A stretch of DNA of 64,000 nt from positions 124,001-188,000 of the forward strand of contig NZ_MVHE01000003.1 in NCBI RefSeq assembly GCF_002086155.1, read 5' to 3'. The stretch is from Mycobacterium angelicum. Its GTDB lineage: Bacteria; Actinomycetota; Actinomycetes; Mycobacteriales; Mycobacteriaceae. Within the stretch, counting starts at the first letter, position 1. Each line of letters opens with the position of its first letter. The translations under genes were made by a program, and so were the position numbers. Positions 45,720-55,008 of this stretch are shown here, piece by piece. The notes below the pieces were generated by a model, which ran no database searches, had not been told where the DNA came from, and saw only the letters and a program-made list of their open reading frames with translations.

Positions 45720-47555
45720 TTACGCCACCTGCACCGCCAAGGCCGCCGCGAGCACGGTGAGGGCGGCGAACATCCACGCGACGTAGTCACCGATATGACC
45801 GGAGTGCGCGCCGTGTAGCACCGTGACCACGGGCCGGGATGCCGCGGCCACGACGCGCCGCATCGCGTTGGCCGGCGGCCGCAACCCGACGAACGCCACG
45901 CCCGCAGCGGCGATGACGCCGAGTATCGCCAGCCCGACGCCGGTGGCTGACCACCCGTGGCTCGGGCCGGTACCCGGTGACGCGGCAGTACCGCCGACGA
46001 TGGCCGTGACGTAACCGGCGGTGTCGGTGAAGCTGCGCGCGGCAGCGTCCGCGGCATCGGCGGCGCCGGGCAGGATGCCGGCCGCCAGACAACCCAGCAG
46101 CAGCACAACGGTCGCGGCGTACATGCTGGGCGGCGTCCGGCCCAGCCTGGTGTCAGGTTCCTCATCCCCCTTGCTGGGTTCTTCGGCACCGTCGCTTGAT
46201 TCTTCTCGGTCATGGCCCCATCCGGTGAAGCACCGCACACCGGCGCGCAGCACCGCACCGGCGGTCGCCGCCGAAACGAGGAGGAACAACGCCGAGCCCC
46301 AACCCGAGCCGAGCGCCTCCTCGCTCAGCGACTTGCCCAGCGCGGTGCCGAACGGCGGCAGCCCGGCCAGTGCAGCCGCCGCCACCAGATACAGCACGCC
46401 AAGCGCCCACTGTCCGCGCCCGCGCCCGGACAACTCCAGCTCATCGACCGTCTGATAGCGATCCAGCAGGATGCCCACCAGTAAGAACAGCGCCGACTTG
46501 GCGCCGGCGTGGGCTATCACGTAGATGGCCGTGCCGCCAATCGCGTCGGGACGCAGGGAGGCCGCGGCAACCAGGAACAGTCCCATGTGGCCGATCGTCG
46601 AGTAAGCCAGCAGCCGCTTGAGGTGCCGCTGCAGCAGGCACATCACCGCTCCGATGACCGCGGTGACCACACCGACCACCACGAACGTCCGCGATACCGC
46701 GGCGCGGGGCAACGCATCGGCGAACACCACCCAGTACACCCGCCACAAGCCGTAGAGCCCGAGCTCGACCATCACGCCGGAGAACAGCACGCAGACCCCG
46801 GCCGGGGCGACGGCGTGCGCGTCGGCCAGCCAGAAATGCAGCGGGACGATGGCCGCTTTCACCATCAGCGCGGCAAAGATCAGCACGAAGGCGGCGACGG
46901 TGAGTGCGTCGGCCGGCCGCTTGGCCAGCGCGATGCCCAGCTGAGCCATGCCCAGCTGGCCCGCCCGCGCATACAGCATGGCGATACCGACCAAAGTCAG
47001 GCAGGCGCTAAGGGATTGGATGATGCCGAAGTTCAGGGCGCCCTGGATCGCCGACTTGTCTTCGATCTTGATCCCGGTGAGGGCGTAGGCCACCGCACCC
47101 ATCAGTTCGAAGAACACGAACATGTTGAACACATCGGTGGCGAAGACGAAACCGTTCATCGCCGCCAGAAAGATCAGCATCAGTGCGTCGAAGCGGGGTC
47201 CCGCCTCGTCGAGGCCGCGCCGGCTGTAGAACGCGGCACAGGCCATCAGCACGCCGATCAACGTGGCCAGGCCGGCCGACATCGGGTCGGCGGCCAGCGC
47301 AATACCGACCGTGGCCCGTCCCTGCATGAACCAGCCGCCGATCCAGGTGACCACGGTATGTTCCTGCGCCGCTGCCAACGCAACTGCGGCCGCACCGGTC
47401 GCGGCAACCGACACCGTGACCGTGAGCCAGCTGGCCGCCGCGCGCGACAACCGGTGGCTGCCGGCCAGCAGCACGCAGGCCGCTACCAGGGGAACCGCGA
47501 CCAGCAGCGGCAGGATCTGGGCGGCCGGCTCAGCCACGCAGTGCGGACAGCTCAT
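45720..47555 (-). CDS. mrpD: Mrp/Mbh antiporter subunit D (NuoM/ND4-like)
   Basis: 611 residues, about 14-16 membrane helices. ND4/MrpD core: [19 protein letters not shown] in part (the conserved Glu in helix 5, here FFELMG), [24 protein letters not shown] in part (the Lys in [12 protein letters not shown]), and [11 protein letters not shown]. The listed start overlaps mrpC by 26 bases; GTG 47537, inside an 8-base GTGGCTGA overlap, is an alternative. Last gene of a seven-gene operon. In Mrp, D forms a proton channel with A; the large MrpA is missing here. No stop or frameshift seen. Confidence 0.88.
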   Translation of the reverse strand: MSCPHCVAEPAAQILPLLVAVPLVAACVLLAGSHRLSRAAASWLTVTVSVAATGAAAVALAAAQEHTVVTWIGGWFMQGRATVGIALAADPMSAGLATLIGVLMACAAFYSRRGLDEAGPRFDALMLIFLAAMNGFVFATDVFNMFVFFELMGAVAYALTGIKIEDKSAIQGALNFGIIQSLSACLTLVGIAMLYARAGQLGMAQLGIALAKRPADALTVAAFVLIFAALMVKAAIVPLHFWLADAHAVAPAGVCVLFSGVMVELGLYGLWRVYWVVFADALPRAAVSRTFVVVGVVTAVIGAVMCLLQRHLKRLLAYSTIGHMGLFLVAAASLRPDAIGGTAIYVIAHAGAKSALFLLVGILLDRYQTVDELELSGRGRGQWALGVLYLVAAAALAGLPPFGTALGKSLSEEALGSGWGSALFLLVSAATAGAVLRAGVRCFTGWGHDREESSDGAEEPSKGDEEPDTRLGRTPPSMYAATVVLLLGCLAAGILPGAADAADAAARSFTDTAGYVTAIVGGTAASPGTGPSHGWSATGVGLAILGVIAAAGVAFVGLRPPANAMRRVVAAASRPVVTVLHGAHSGHIGDYVAWMFAALTVLAAALAVQVA

Positions 47556-47880
47556 CGGGATCCAGCGTTCCGTGGCGTTTGTGGATCTGAATCGCCAGCG
47601 CCAACAGCAATGCCGTCACGGTCGCCTGAATCACGATGTCGGTCAACGTCATCGCCTGCACCACCGGGTCGACCACGACTTTGGCCGACGGCACGTTCGG
47701 CCCGCTGAATATCGGCGGTGCGGAATCGCGCTGGAACCCGACGGTCAACAGCAGGACATAGGTGCCGGACTGGGCCACCGACAGGCACACGACCGCGTGA
47801 ATCAGGTTGCGGCTGCGGACAATTCCGAACGCGCCGATCAACACCAGCCAAGCCGCCACGCAGTAGGGATAGACGCTCAC
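47530..47880 (-). CDS. mrpC: Mrp/Mbh antiporter subunit C (NuoK-like)
   Basis: 116 residues, three membrane helices. NuoK/MrpC pattern: [33 protein letters not shown] and [22 protein letters not shown] with the conserved buried Thr/Glu-type positions and basic loop. It overlaps both neighbours by 4 and 26 bases. Typical length. Confidence 0.86.
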   Translation of the reverse strand: MSVYPYCVAAWLVLIGAFGIVRSRNLIHAVVCLSVAQSGTYVLLLTVGFQRDSAPPIFSGPNVPSAKVVVDPVVQAMTLTDIVIQATVTALLLALAIQIHKRHGTLDPDELSALRG

Positions 47881-48620
47881 CGGCCCCCGCCCTCCTTGAC
47901 GATGGTGATCTCCTGGGCCAGAAATTGCGCCAGCAACACCGTCATCCCGCAGGCCACCTCCACACCCACCGCGATGTTGAGCAGGGCCACCGATCCGCCC
48001 GAGAAGAGGTTGCCCATGGTGCCGGTCGGCAACAGATTCTGCAGAAACACACCGCCGGCCACCACCCCGGCCAGCCCGATCACCACGAACGCAGCCGCCC
48101 CCAGCGCCTCCCCGATATCGAAGACGTTGACCGGCCGCAGCCGGTCCAAGACTCTGAAACTGCCTGTGACATACAGCAAATGCAAGCCCGCGGCCAAAAC
48201 CACGCCGCCCTGGAACCCGCCGCCGGGGGTAAGGTGCCCGTGCACAATCACATCGACGCCGAGCGCCAGGGTCACCGGCAGCATCACATAGCCGACCAGT
48301 CGCGTCGAATCCAATACCGTTCCGCCATGCGGCGGCCGGTATTCGCGTTCTTCCACCGCCGGGCGCAGCAGGGTCATGACCCCGGTCACCGAACCCAGCA
48401 GAATGCTCTCCTCCACCAGCGTGTCCAGCGCGCGCTGGTCGAAGTTGACCGACGCGACGACATTGGCCGTTGCCCGCGAAAAGGCCGCTGCGACAGCCAG
48501 ATCCCGGTAAAGGTGGTCGTCGTGACCGAACACCGGCAGCTCGGTCATCGCGATCCAGAGCAACGCGGCCAGACCCGCCGCCGAGAGGAGAAACACCGCC
48601 GTGCGGATCCCGCGCGTCAC
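47877..48620 (-). CDS. mrpB: Fused MbhE-like plus MrpB antiporter subunit
   Basis: 247 residues, longer than MrpB alone (about 140). The first 100 residues (VFLLSAAGLAALLWI, LDTLVEESILLGSVTGVMTLLRP) resemble the C-terminal part of MrpA (MbhE). The second half is MrpB/MnhB: VIVHGHLTPGGGFQGGVVLAAGLHLLY and VNVFDIGEALGAAAFVVIGL in part. It therefore looks like a fusion of MbhE and MbhF. Overlaps by 4 bases on both sides. Confidence 0.82.
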   Translation of the reverse strand: MTRGIRTAVFLLSAAGLAALLWIAMTELPVFGHDDHLYRDLAVAAAFSRATANVVASVNFDQRALDTLVEESILLGSVTGVMTLLRPAVEEREYRPPHGGTVLDSTRLVGYVMLPVTLALGVDVIVHGHLTPGGGFQGGVVLAAGLHLLYVTGSFRVLDRLRPVNVFDIGEALGAAAFVVIGLAGVVAGGVFLQNLLPTGTMGNLFSGGSVALLNIAVGVEVACGMTVLLAQFLAQEITIVKEGGGR

Positions 48621-48883
48621 CGTGCGGACTCTTCGGTATTGCCGTCGTCGGTCTGCCGGCGCACCGCCCGAATGGTGAGCATTACCATCAGCGGCACCAC
48701 GATTCCCCCAATTGTCAACTGCGACAACGCGACGTCGGGGGCCTGCAGCAGCACGAAGAGCACGGTGAGAGCCAGGCCGAAAATGGACAACGGGATGGCC
48801 TGGCGGTCGGGTGCTCCGGTCAACGCGACGACCGTTCCGGTAACCCCGACCAGCGTCAGCACGACCATGATCAACGCGGTCAT
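48617..48883 (-). CDS. DUF4040 / MbhD-like small antiporter subunit
   Basis: 88 residues from the ATG at 48883 (frame open further upstream in another gene). Three hydrophobic helices (TALIMVVLTLVGVTGTVVAL, IPLSIFGLALTVLFVLLQA, LTIGGIVVPLMVMLTI) and the family's APDVALSQL motif. This matches the MnhA C-terminal/MbhD segment, as a free subunit. Overlaps mrpB and mrpG by 4 bases. Confidence 0.82.
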   Translation of the reverse strand: MTALIMVVLTLVGVTGTVVALTGAPDRQAIPLSIFGLALTVLFVLLQAPDVALSQLTIGGIVVPLMVMLTIRAVRRQTDDGNTEESAR

Positions 48884-49185
48884 TTCGGCCGATCCTGATC
48901 GAGCACGCCGTCGAGGTCGGCCGTCAACCGGCCCGTCGCCGACGAGACCACCGGCGCGGACAAGACGACCAGCACCGTGATGACGATGATCATCGCCGAG
49001 GCCTGGCTCCATCCCCGCAAAATGACCAGCCCCAAACCGATCAGTGGCGCCCCGACCGATGTCGTGGTGGTCAGCAGGTGCAGCCGATCGAACACCCGGG
49101 GCCGGGCCGTCGCGACGATCGCGGATAGCGACATCACCGCGACGCCGATGAATACCACTGCCCAACCGATCGGCTGGCTGCTCAT
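48880..49185 (-). CDS. mrpG: Mrp/Mbh antiporter subunit G
   Basis: 101 residues, three helices; PRVFDRLHLLTTTTSVGAPLIGLGL is the MrpG/MnhG signature (RLHxxTxxxxxG), and it ends in a hydrophilic DLDGVLDQDRPK. Overlaps mrpF by 4 bases. Confidence 0.88.
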   Translation of the reverse strand: MSSQPIGWAVVFIGVAVMSLSAIVATARPRVFDRLHLLTTTTSVGAPLIGLGLVILRGWSQASAMIIVITVLVVLSAPVVSSATGRLTADLDGVLDQDRPK

Positions 49186-49436
49186 CTGTCGCGCCCCAGC
49201 AGCCTCGTGTAGACCAACGAGCTGGGTAGCGCCACCAGGGCCAAAACCAGGGGGACGATCAGATTCGAATCACGTTGCCAAGCAACCGAAATCACCGTCA
49301 GGGCCAGGACCGCGGCCATGCTGGCGAACTCGAGTCCCACCAGCCGCTGCTGCGGCAGGCCGCGCGACGACATCACGATGCCGGGCAGAAATGCCCCGAT
49401 CAGCAAGAGCAGCACCGCAATCTCGCCGGCGCTCAT
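49182..49436 (-). CDS. mrpF: Mrp/Mbh antiporter subunit F
   Basis: 84 residues with three membrane helices, including VLLLLIGAFLPGIVMSSRG, given in part as LLLIGAFLPGIVM, and RLVGLEFASMAAVLALTVIS in part. MrpF/MnhF length and hydropathy. Overlaps mrpE and mrpG by 4 bases. Confidence 0.8.
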   Translation of the reverse strand: MSAGEIAVLLLLIGAFLPGIVMSSRGLPQQRLVGLEFASMAAVLALTVISVAWQRDSNLIVPLVLALVALPSSLVYTRLLGRDR

Positions 49437-49918
49437 CGTTGCACCGCCTGTTCGAGCCGGCTCGGTCGCCGGCCGGTGAGATGGACCAGCACCGATCGCT
49501 TACGTGGATCACAGTCCAGGACAACGGTTCCCGGTGTGGTGGCCAGGGTGAGAACGGCGGCGGCTCGGCGTGCTGCCGCCACCGCCTTGGGTTCGTCGGG
49601 CAACGGCACGGCTCGAATCGTCGGCCTGGTCCTCCGCAGGGCGTACACCCATACCTGGACGGTTTGTGGGATCACTTCGCCCGCCATGGTCAGCGGCCAG
49701 CGCAGCCAGCCGATCCGGAGCTGCCAGCGTCCGGCGTTGGCGCGCCGGGCCGGGCGCGCCAGCATCGCACACGGCAGCGTGCACACCGCCATCACCGCCA
49801 ATTCCGAGGACGTGCGTGCGCTCAACGTGACCAGCCAAACACCGGCGGTGAGGATCCACCAGAATGCGATTTCACCGAGCAACGGTGCCAATCCGTTGCG
49901 CTTACTTCCCCGGGACAC
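49433..49918 (-). CDS. mrpE: Mrp/Mbh antiporter subunit E
   Basis: 161 residues. MrpE pattern: one or two N-terminal helices (FWWILTAGVWLVTL), a cytosolic domain with ALRRTRPTIRAVPLP, and TTPGTVVLDCDPRKRSVLVH at the C-terminus, the TPGT-VxD motif of the family. It is the first recognised antiporter gene and is overlapped at its 5' end by a 33-codon small frame. Confidence 0.85.
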   Translation of the reverse strand: MSRGSKRNGLAPLLGEIAFWWILTAGVWLVTLSARTSSELAVMAVCTLPCAMLARPARRANAGRWQLRIGWLRWPLTMAGEVIPQTVQVWVYALRRTRPTIRAVPLPDEPKAVAAARRAAAVLTLATTPGTVVLDCDPRKRSVLVHLTGRRPSRLEQAVQR

Positions 49919-50003
49919 GGCGGTTGAGCTTCTTGATCGCGCCGACCGGATCGGGCTTGGTCAGCTCATCGATTTTCGGCGTGCCCCTGGACGTCTTCGG
50001 CAT
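49902..50003 (-). CDS. Small 33-residue frame leading the antiporter operon
   Basis: ATG with the excellent site GAGGAGG 4-10 bases upstream; ends at TAA 49902-49904 inside the first codons of mrpE (17-base overlap). The product begins MPKTSRGTPKIDELTK and ends RRVPGK: basic, soluble, Pro/Lys-rich, no membrane helix. The overlap suggests translation coupling to mrpE, either as a leader peptide or a real small subunit. No family known to me. Confidence 0.5.
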   Translation of the reverse strand: MPKTSRGTPKIDELTKPDPVGAIKKLNRRVPGK

Positions 50004-50043
50004 CGGACCTCCTCTGCTCGTGACCCCGCAAGCAGTGAAGTTG

Positions 50044-50059
50044 CCCGCCACGAGGCGGG
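50044..50059 (-). terminator. Short hairpin between amiC and the antiporter operon
   Basis: Stem CCCGCC / GGCGGG with loop ACGA, 50 bases past the amiC stop in the minus direction. The stem is short and no T tract follows on that side, so it is a weak candidate for a stop or for the mRNA leader of the small frame downstream. Confidence 0.35.
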
Positions 50060-50109
50060 TAAAACCGGAGCGCGAAAATCCCTAGGGCCGGTTCAGGAGG
50101 GCCGGTGGT

Positions 50110-51513
50110 TCAGCAGGCGTGAATCCTGACCCAGGGCCGGGCCTCTTCGAGCTCATAGGCCAGCTCCAGCAGTCGGGCCTCGTGGCCGATATCGGCGGAC
50201 AGCATCATGCCGACCGGGAGGCCATCCGCGGATTGCGCCAACGGAAGCGAGATCGCAGGGTCCCCGGTCACGTTCTGCAGCGGCGTGAACGCGACCCAGT
50301 TGGACAGCCGGTCGAGCACCTGCTGGTAGTCGTTGGGCGCCAGGTAACCGACCTGCGGCGTCACCTCGGCGAGCGTCGGCGTGAGCAGCGCGTCGTAGTT
50401 GGCGAAGAACTGCGCGCTGCGCCGGTGCAGCCGGCGCAGCCGCGTGATCGCCAGCGGCAGCCGGTGGAGATTGCGCTTGGTGTGCCGGGCCAGCCCCAGC
50501 GTCAGGGTGTCCAGCCGGGTGCGGTCAAAGGTGTCGCCGAATGTGCGGCGCCCGGTGGCGATCTGGCCCAACGACAGCAGACCCCAATACAGCACGAAAT
50601 CGTCGACGAAGCTGGCCGGCACCCAGGTGTTGTCGATGTATTCGACGCGATGGCCCAGTTCCTCGAGCAGGGCGGCGGCCTTCAAGGTCAATTCCCGTAC
50701 TTCTGGGCTTGCGTCGCGCTGGACCGAATTGGTTACCACCGCGATCTTGAGCCGTTGCTTGCCCGGCCGCGTCACGTCACCGATCGGCGGCAGTTTGGGG
50801 TTGCTCCAGATGCGCTCGGCCTCCCGGTAGCAGGCCGCGGTGTCACGGACCGAACGGGTTACCACCCCGTTGGCCACGATGCTCACCGGCAGCCGCTGAT
50901 ACTCCGGGTCCAGCGGCATCCGCCCCCGCGATGGCTTGAGACCCACCAGTCCATTGCAGGCGGCCGGGATGCGAATGGAACCGCCGCCGTCGTTGGCGTG
51001 TGCGATCGGCACCACGCCGGCGGCGACGAACGCCCCCGATCCCGACGACGACGCGCCCGCCGTGTGGTCGGGGTTCCACGGATTGCGCACCGGTCCCAGC
51101 CGGGGATGTTCGGCGGCGGCGCTGAACCCGAACTCCGACATCTGCGTCTTGCCCAGCGCCACCAGGCCGCTGCCCAGCAGCACTCGGGTTATCTCGCTGT
51201 CGGCGGCCGCCGGGTAGGGCTGCCACGCGTCGGTGCCGTGCATTGACGGCAGTCCGGCGACTTTGACGTTGTCCTTGATGAACGTCGGCACGCCGTTGAA
51301 AAAGCCCTTGACGTCGCCGGACGCCGTGGCCCGCGCTTGATCGAAGGCCGCATACGCCAGGCCGTTGAGCGTGGGATCGACCGCTTCGGCGCGCGCGATG
51401 GCGGCCTCGACGAGTTCGGCCCGGCTGACTCGGCCCGAGCGAATCTCCTCGGCGAGAGCGACCGCGTCGAGGTCGCCGAGGGCATCGTCTCCGAAAGCGT
51501 GTATGCGCGTCAT
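50110..51513 (-). CDS. amiC: Amidase signature family enzyme AmiC
   Basis: 467 residues. The catalytic Ser-cisSer-Lys triad of the amidase signature family is visible: Lys in GVPTFIKDNVKVAG, and GASSSGSGAFVAAGVVPIAHANDGGGSIRIPA in part gives the two Ser. It hydrolyses an amide of unknown type. It is Rv2888c by place, and amiC - tsf - rpsB order is kept. It marks the right side of the accessory block, where Mtb has IS1539 and a MarR gene. Confidence 0.9.
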   Translation of the reverse strand: MTRIHAFGDDALGDLDAVALAEEIRSGRVSRAELVEAAIARAEAVDPTLNGLAYAAFDQARATASGDVKGFFNGVPTFIKDNVKVAGLPSMHGTDAWQPYPAAADSEITRVLLGSGLVALGKTQMSEFGFSAAAEHPRLGPVRNPWNPDHTAGASSSGSGAFVAAGVVPIAHANDGGGSIRIPAACNGLVGLKPSRGRMPLDPEYQRLPVSIVANGVVTRSVRDTAACYREAERIWSNPKLPPIGDVTRPGKQRLKIAVVTNSVQRDASPEVRELTLKAAALLEELGHRVEYIDNTWVPASFVDDFVLYWGLLSLGQIATGRRTFGDTFDRTRLDTLTLGLARHTKRNLHRLPLAITRLRRLHRRSAQFFANYDALLTPTLAEVTPQVGYLAPNDYQQVLDRLSNWVAFTPLQNVTGDPAISLPLAQSADGLPVGMMLSADIGHEARLLELAYELEEARPWVRIHAC

Positions 51514-51533
51514 GTATGTGACGCTAGCGCCGC

Positions 51534-52349
51534 CTAGGCCTGACCGACCTCAAACCGCACAAACCGCGTCACTGTCACGCCCGCCTCGTCGAGCAGTGCC
51601 TTGACGGTCTTCTTGTTGTCGGAAACCGACGGCTGTTCGAGCAGCACGGTGTCCTTGAAGAAGCCGGTCACGCGGCCTTCGACGATCTTGGGCAGCGCCT
51701 GCTCAGGCTTGCCTTCGGCCTTGGCGGTCTCCTCGGCGATCCGCCGCTCGGTGGCGACGACCTCCTCGGGCACGTCGTCGCGGGTCAGGTAGCGGGCCTT
51801 GAGCGCGGCGATCTGCAGTGCGACCGCATGTGCGGCCTCGGCATTGTCGCCGCTGTACTCGACCAGCACGCCCACCGCCGGCGGTAGGTCGGCCGAGCGC
51901 CGGTGCAGGTAGGTCTCCACAGTCCCGTCGAAGATCGCGACCCGACGCAGCTCCAGCTTCTCGCCGATCTTCGCCGACAACGCAGCGACGGCCTCTTCGA
52001 CCGTCTGGTCGCCGGCCTTGGCGGCCTTGAGCGCGTCGACATCGGCGGCTTTCGAGGACACGGCGGCTTCCACTACCTTGTCGGCCAGCTGTTGGAACTC
52101 GGCGTTCTTGGCGACGAAGTCCGTCTCGCAGTTCAACTCGATCAGGGCGCCGCCCTTGGCCGCGACCAGGCCCTCGGCCGTCGCCCGCTCAGCGCGCTTG
52201 CCGACATCTTTGGCGCCCTTGATCCGCAGGGCCTCGACGGCCTTGTCGAAGTCGCCGTCGGTCTCGACCAGGGCGTTCTTGCAGTCGAGCATGCCGGCAC
52301 CGGTCAGCTCCCGAAGTCGCTTGACGTCGGCAGCGGTGTAGTTCGCCAA
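51534..52349 (-). CDS. tsf: Elongation factor Ts
   Basis: 271 residues, Mtb length. Regenerates EF-Tu.GTP. Markers: [17 protein letters not shown] in the N-terminal domain and [12 protein letters not shown] in the core, with VLLEQPSV and [10 protein letters not shown] at the end. It follows rpsB by 12 bases and is co-transcribed. Confidence 0.98.
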   Translation of the reverse strand: MANYTAADVKRLRELTGAGMLDCKNALVETDGDFDKAVEALRIKGAKDVGKRAERATAEGLVAAKGGALIELNCETDFVAKNAEFQQLADKVVEAAVSSKAADVDALKAAKAGDQTVEEAVAALSAKIGEKLELRRVAIFDGTVETYLHRRSADLPPAVGVLVEYSGDNAEAAHAVALQIAALKARYLTRDDVPEEVVATERRIAEETAKAEGKPEQALPKIVEGRVTGFFKDTVLLEQPSVSDNKKTVKALLDEAGVTVTRFVRFEVGQA

Positions 52350-52361
52350 TGGTCAGCCTTC

Positions 52362-53198
52362 CTATGAGGGGTCGGTCGTGGTTTCGGTGTCGCCGGCGGC
52401 CGGGTCGCTGGGGGCGGCGGTGGCCGTTGCGGAGGCCAGCAGCTCCTGCTCCCATTCGGCCAACGGCTCGGCACCATCTGCCTCCGGCTTGCCGTCGCCG
52501 CGGCCCAGCCCGGCGCGGGCCTGCAGGCCCTCGGCCACCGCGGACGCGATCACCTTGGTCAGCAGGGCCGCCGAACGAATCGCGTCGTCGTTGCCCGGGA
52601 TCGGGTAGTCGACCTCGTCGGGGTCGCAGTTGGTGTCCAGGATCGCGATGACCGGGATGCCCAGTTTGCGAGCCTCGCCGACGGCGATGTGCTCCTTGTT
52701 GGTGTCGACGACCCAGATCGCCGACGGCACCTTGGCCATGTCGCGGATACCACCGAGGGACCGCTCCAGCTTGTTCTTCTCCCGGGTCAGACCCAGGATC
52801 TCCTTCTTGGTGCGGCCCTCGAAGCCGCCGGTCTGCTCCATGGCCTCGAGTTCCTTGAGGCGCTGCAGACGCTTGTGCACGGTGGAGAAGTTGGTGAGCA
52901 TGCCGCCCAGCCAGCGCTGGTTCACATACGGCATGCCGACGCGGGTCGCTTCGGCGGCGACGGACTCCTGCGCCTGCTTCTTGGTGCCGACGAACAGCAC
53001 CGACCCACCGTGGGCGACGGTCTCCTTGACGAACTCGTACGCCTTGTCGATGAAGGTCAGCGTCTGCTGCAAATCGATGATGTAGATGCCGTTGCGGTCG
53101 GTGAAGATGAACCGCTTCATCTTGGGATTCCAGCGACGGGTCTGGTGCCCGAAGTGGGTGCCGCTGTCGAGCAGCTGCTTCATGGTTACGACAGCCAT
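52362..53198 (-). CDS. rpsB: 30S ribosomal protein S2
   Basis: 278 residues. [31 protein letters not shown] marks the start (given in part as [15 protein letters not shown]), [11 protein letters not shown] and [11 protein letters not shown] the core. The C-terminal acidic Ala/Thr tail is shorter than in Mtb. It heads the rpsB-tsf operon. A structured leader is suspected upstream. Confidence 0.98.
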   Translation of the reverse strand: MAVVTMKQLLDSGTHFGHQTRRWNPKMKRFIFTDRNGIYIIDLQQTLTFIDKAYEFVKETVAHGGSVLFVGTKKQAQESVAAEATRVGMPYVNQRWLGGMLTNFSTVHKRLQRLKELEAMEQTGGFEGRTKKEILGLTREKNKLERSLGGIRDMAKVPSAIWVVDTNKEHIAVGEARKLGIPVIAILDTNCDPDEVDYPIPGNDDAIRSAALLTKVIASAVAEGLQARAGLGRGDGKPEADGAEPLAEWEQELLASATATAAPSDPAAGDTETTTDPS

Positions 53199-53229
53199 GC
53201 TTATGTGCCTTACCTGTGTCGGTTGTCGC

Positions 53230-53274
53230 CCGGCATCGGGTGAAGCCGGGCCCTGGTGTCTGCGGCGATGCCGG
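53230..53274 (-). promoter_or_regulatory. Candidate structured leader of rpsB
   Basis: A perfect 9-base stem CCGGCATCG / CGATGCCGG at 53230-53238 and 53266-53274, and a competing stem CCCGGC / GCCGGG near 53229-53250. On the minus strand they lie 32-76 bases upstream of the rpsB ATG. In Escherichia coli the rpsB-tsf leader is the target of S2 autocontrol; the same here is inference. Confidence 0.4.
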
Positions 53275-53418
53275 ACCCTGTTACGGGACCGCCCGGCATA
53301 CGATGCGAACTCCTAGTGCAACGGGAGTCGCGGTGCAGACACGCGAAGTCAGCCCACTGATGCGAGCTGCGTGGAGAAGTTTACACCGCACCAACTGGTG
53401 GTTTGTCCACAGCGGTGA

Positions 53419-53979
53419 GTGGCCCCGCCGGGGTGGATGCACTGGACTGACCGGGTGCGACGGATGGTGCTGTTCTTGTGCTGGGCGCTGGTCGGTGCGC
53501 CGCCCGCTTCGGCCGACGGTGTGCGGCTGGACTGGCCGCTGCGGCCGCCGCCGGCCGTGGTCCGCGCCTTCGATGCGCCCTTTCCGGATTGGCATCCCGG
53601 TCATCGCGGTGTGGACTTGGCCGGAATCGCAGGTCAGCCGGTGTATGCGGCCGGTGAAGCGACGGTAGTGTTCGCCGGAACGCTGGCCGGGCGCCCGGTC
53701 GTTTCGCTGGCCCACCCCGGCGGCCTGCACACCAGCTACGAGCCGGTGCGGGCGACGGTACGGGTCGGTCAGCAGGTGACGGCGCAGACTGCGATCGGCG
53801 AGCTGATGGCCGGGCATCCCGGCTGCCCGAGTCAGGCGTGCCTGCATTGGGGCGCGATGTGGGGCCCGGCTTCGGGGGCCGACTATGTCGATCCGCTGGG
53901 CCTGCTGGCGGCCACGCCGATACGGCTTAAGCCGCTGGACGGCCTCGCGCCCGCATCGAGTGTGCATTTGCGGCCTTGA
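53419..53979 (+). CDS. M23 (LytM-type) peptidase-like secreted protein (Rv2891-like)
   Basis: 186 residues from GTG 53419; ATG 53437 is another start and also gives a full signal peptide (RRMVLFLCWALVGAPPASA). The M23 zinc site has HRGVD (His62, Asp66) and a His in GGLHTSYEPV (residue 104), but the last HxH is CLH (Cys141, Leu, His143), one His short of the usual LytM triad. It is the Rv2891 equivalent, divergent from rpsB. It may bind or trim peptidoglycan; the altered motif makes enzymatic activity uncertain. Confidence 0.82.
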   Translation: MAPPGWMHWTDRVRRMVLFLCWALVGAPPASADGVRLDWPLRPPPAVVRAFDAPFPDWHPGHRGVDLAGIAGQPVYAAGEATVVFAGTLAGRPVVSLAHPGGLHTSYEPVRATVRVGQQVTAQTAIGELMAGHPGCPSQACLHWGAMWGPASGADYVDPLGLLAATPIRLKPLDGLAPASSVHLRP

Positions 53980-54062
53980 ATGTGCGCTCAGGGCGGCCGA
54001 CAGCCAAGAATCCCACCCTCAGTACCCACTCGAAGCCGTCAGAGCACACTCGGCGCACTGGG
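53978..54062 (+). repeat. Short intergenic repeat region
   Basis: Between the M23 gene and xerC: GAATGTGCGCTCAGGGC at 53978, then CACTCGAAG at 54027-54035 and AGCACACTCGGCGCACTGGG in the rest. Half-sites of GTGCGCTCA and CACTCGAAG types recur near 60253-60336 after comparable genes. Looks like a dispersed mycobacterial intergenic repeat family; function unknown. Confidence 0.5.
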
Positions 54063-54066
54063 CGCA

Positions 54067-54975
54067 CTAGGCCCGCGGATGCGCCTGATCGTGCACCGCC
54101 CGCAACCGGTTCACCGCCACATGGGTGTAGAGCTGCGTGGTGGCCAAACTGGAATGTCCGAGCAGTTCCTGAACAACCCGCAGGTCAGCGCCGCCTTCCA
54201 GGAGGTGAGTGGCCGCGCTGTGCCGCAATCCGTGTGGCCCCATGTCGGGCGCGCCATCCACCGCATCAACCGTCTGGTGCACGACCGTGCGCGCCTGCCG
54301 GACGTCGAGGCGCCGGCCCCGTGCGCCCAGCAGCAATGCCGGCCCGGACTCCGCGGTTACCAGCGCCGGACGCCCGTCGGCCAGCCAGGCGCGCAACGCT
54401 TCGGCGGCCGGCAGCCCGAACGGCACCGTGCGCTGCTTGTTGCCCTTACCGAGCACTCGCAGCACCCGATGCCCGGTGTCGATGTCATCGACGTCCAGGC
54501 CGCACAGTTCACTCACCCGGATTCCGGTGGCATACAAGAATTCGACGATCAGCCGGTCTCGCAGTGCCAGCGGATCACCTTGCTGGGCACCGGATTTCGC
54601 GGCTGTCATGGCCGCCAGCGCCTGATCCTGCCGCAGTACCGCCGGCAGGGTTCGATGCGCCTTGGGCACCTGCAGGCGTGCGGCGGGATCGCCGGCCAAC
54701 AGGTTGCGGCGCGTGGCCCACGCGGTGAAGGCCTTGACCGCCGAGGTGCGCCGGGCCAGCGTCGTCCGCGCGGCCCCGGCGCCGGCGGCAGCGGCCAGCC
54801 ACGCGCGCAGGACTGGCAGGCTCAATCCGTCCAGACCCGCGCCGCGATCGGCGAGAAAGGCCAGCAGCGAGCGCAGGTCGCCCAGATATGCGCGGCGGGT
54901 GTGGGCCGAGCGGCCGCACTGGAGATCCAGGTATTCGTCGAACTCCTCGAGGATCGCCTCGCTGTTATCGGGCAC
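54067..54975 (-). CDS. xerC: Tyrosine recombinase XerC
   Basis: 302 residues. SAM-like N-terminal domain ([21 protein letters not shown] in part) and catalytic domain with Arg in [32 protein letters not shown] (His-x-x-Arg) and [14 protein letters not shown] (Tyr nucleophile). With XerD it resolves chromosome dimers at dif. Equivalent of Rv2894c. In Mtb PPE45 and Rv2893 are inserted before it; here the space is only about 90 bases. Confidence 0.96.
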   Translation of the reverse strand: MPDNSEAILEEFDEYLDLQCGRSAHTRRAYLGDLRSLLAFLADRGAGLDGLSLPVLRAWLAAAAGAGAARTTLARRTSAVKAFTAWATRRNLLAGDPAARLQVPKAHRTLPAVLRQDQALAAMTAAKSGAQQGDPLALRDRLIVEFLYATGIRVSELCGLDVDDIDTGHRVLRVLGKGNKQRTVPFGLPAAEALRAWLADGRPALVTAESGPALLLGARGRRLDVRQARTVVHQTVDAVDGAPDMGPHGLRHSAATHLLEGGADLRVVQELLGHSSLATTQLYTHVAVNRLRAVHDQAHPRA

Positions 54976-55008
54976 TCGTTCACAGTCGCAGGCAGCACAG
55001 CCCCGCGC

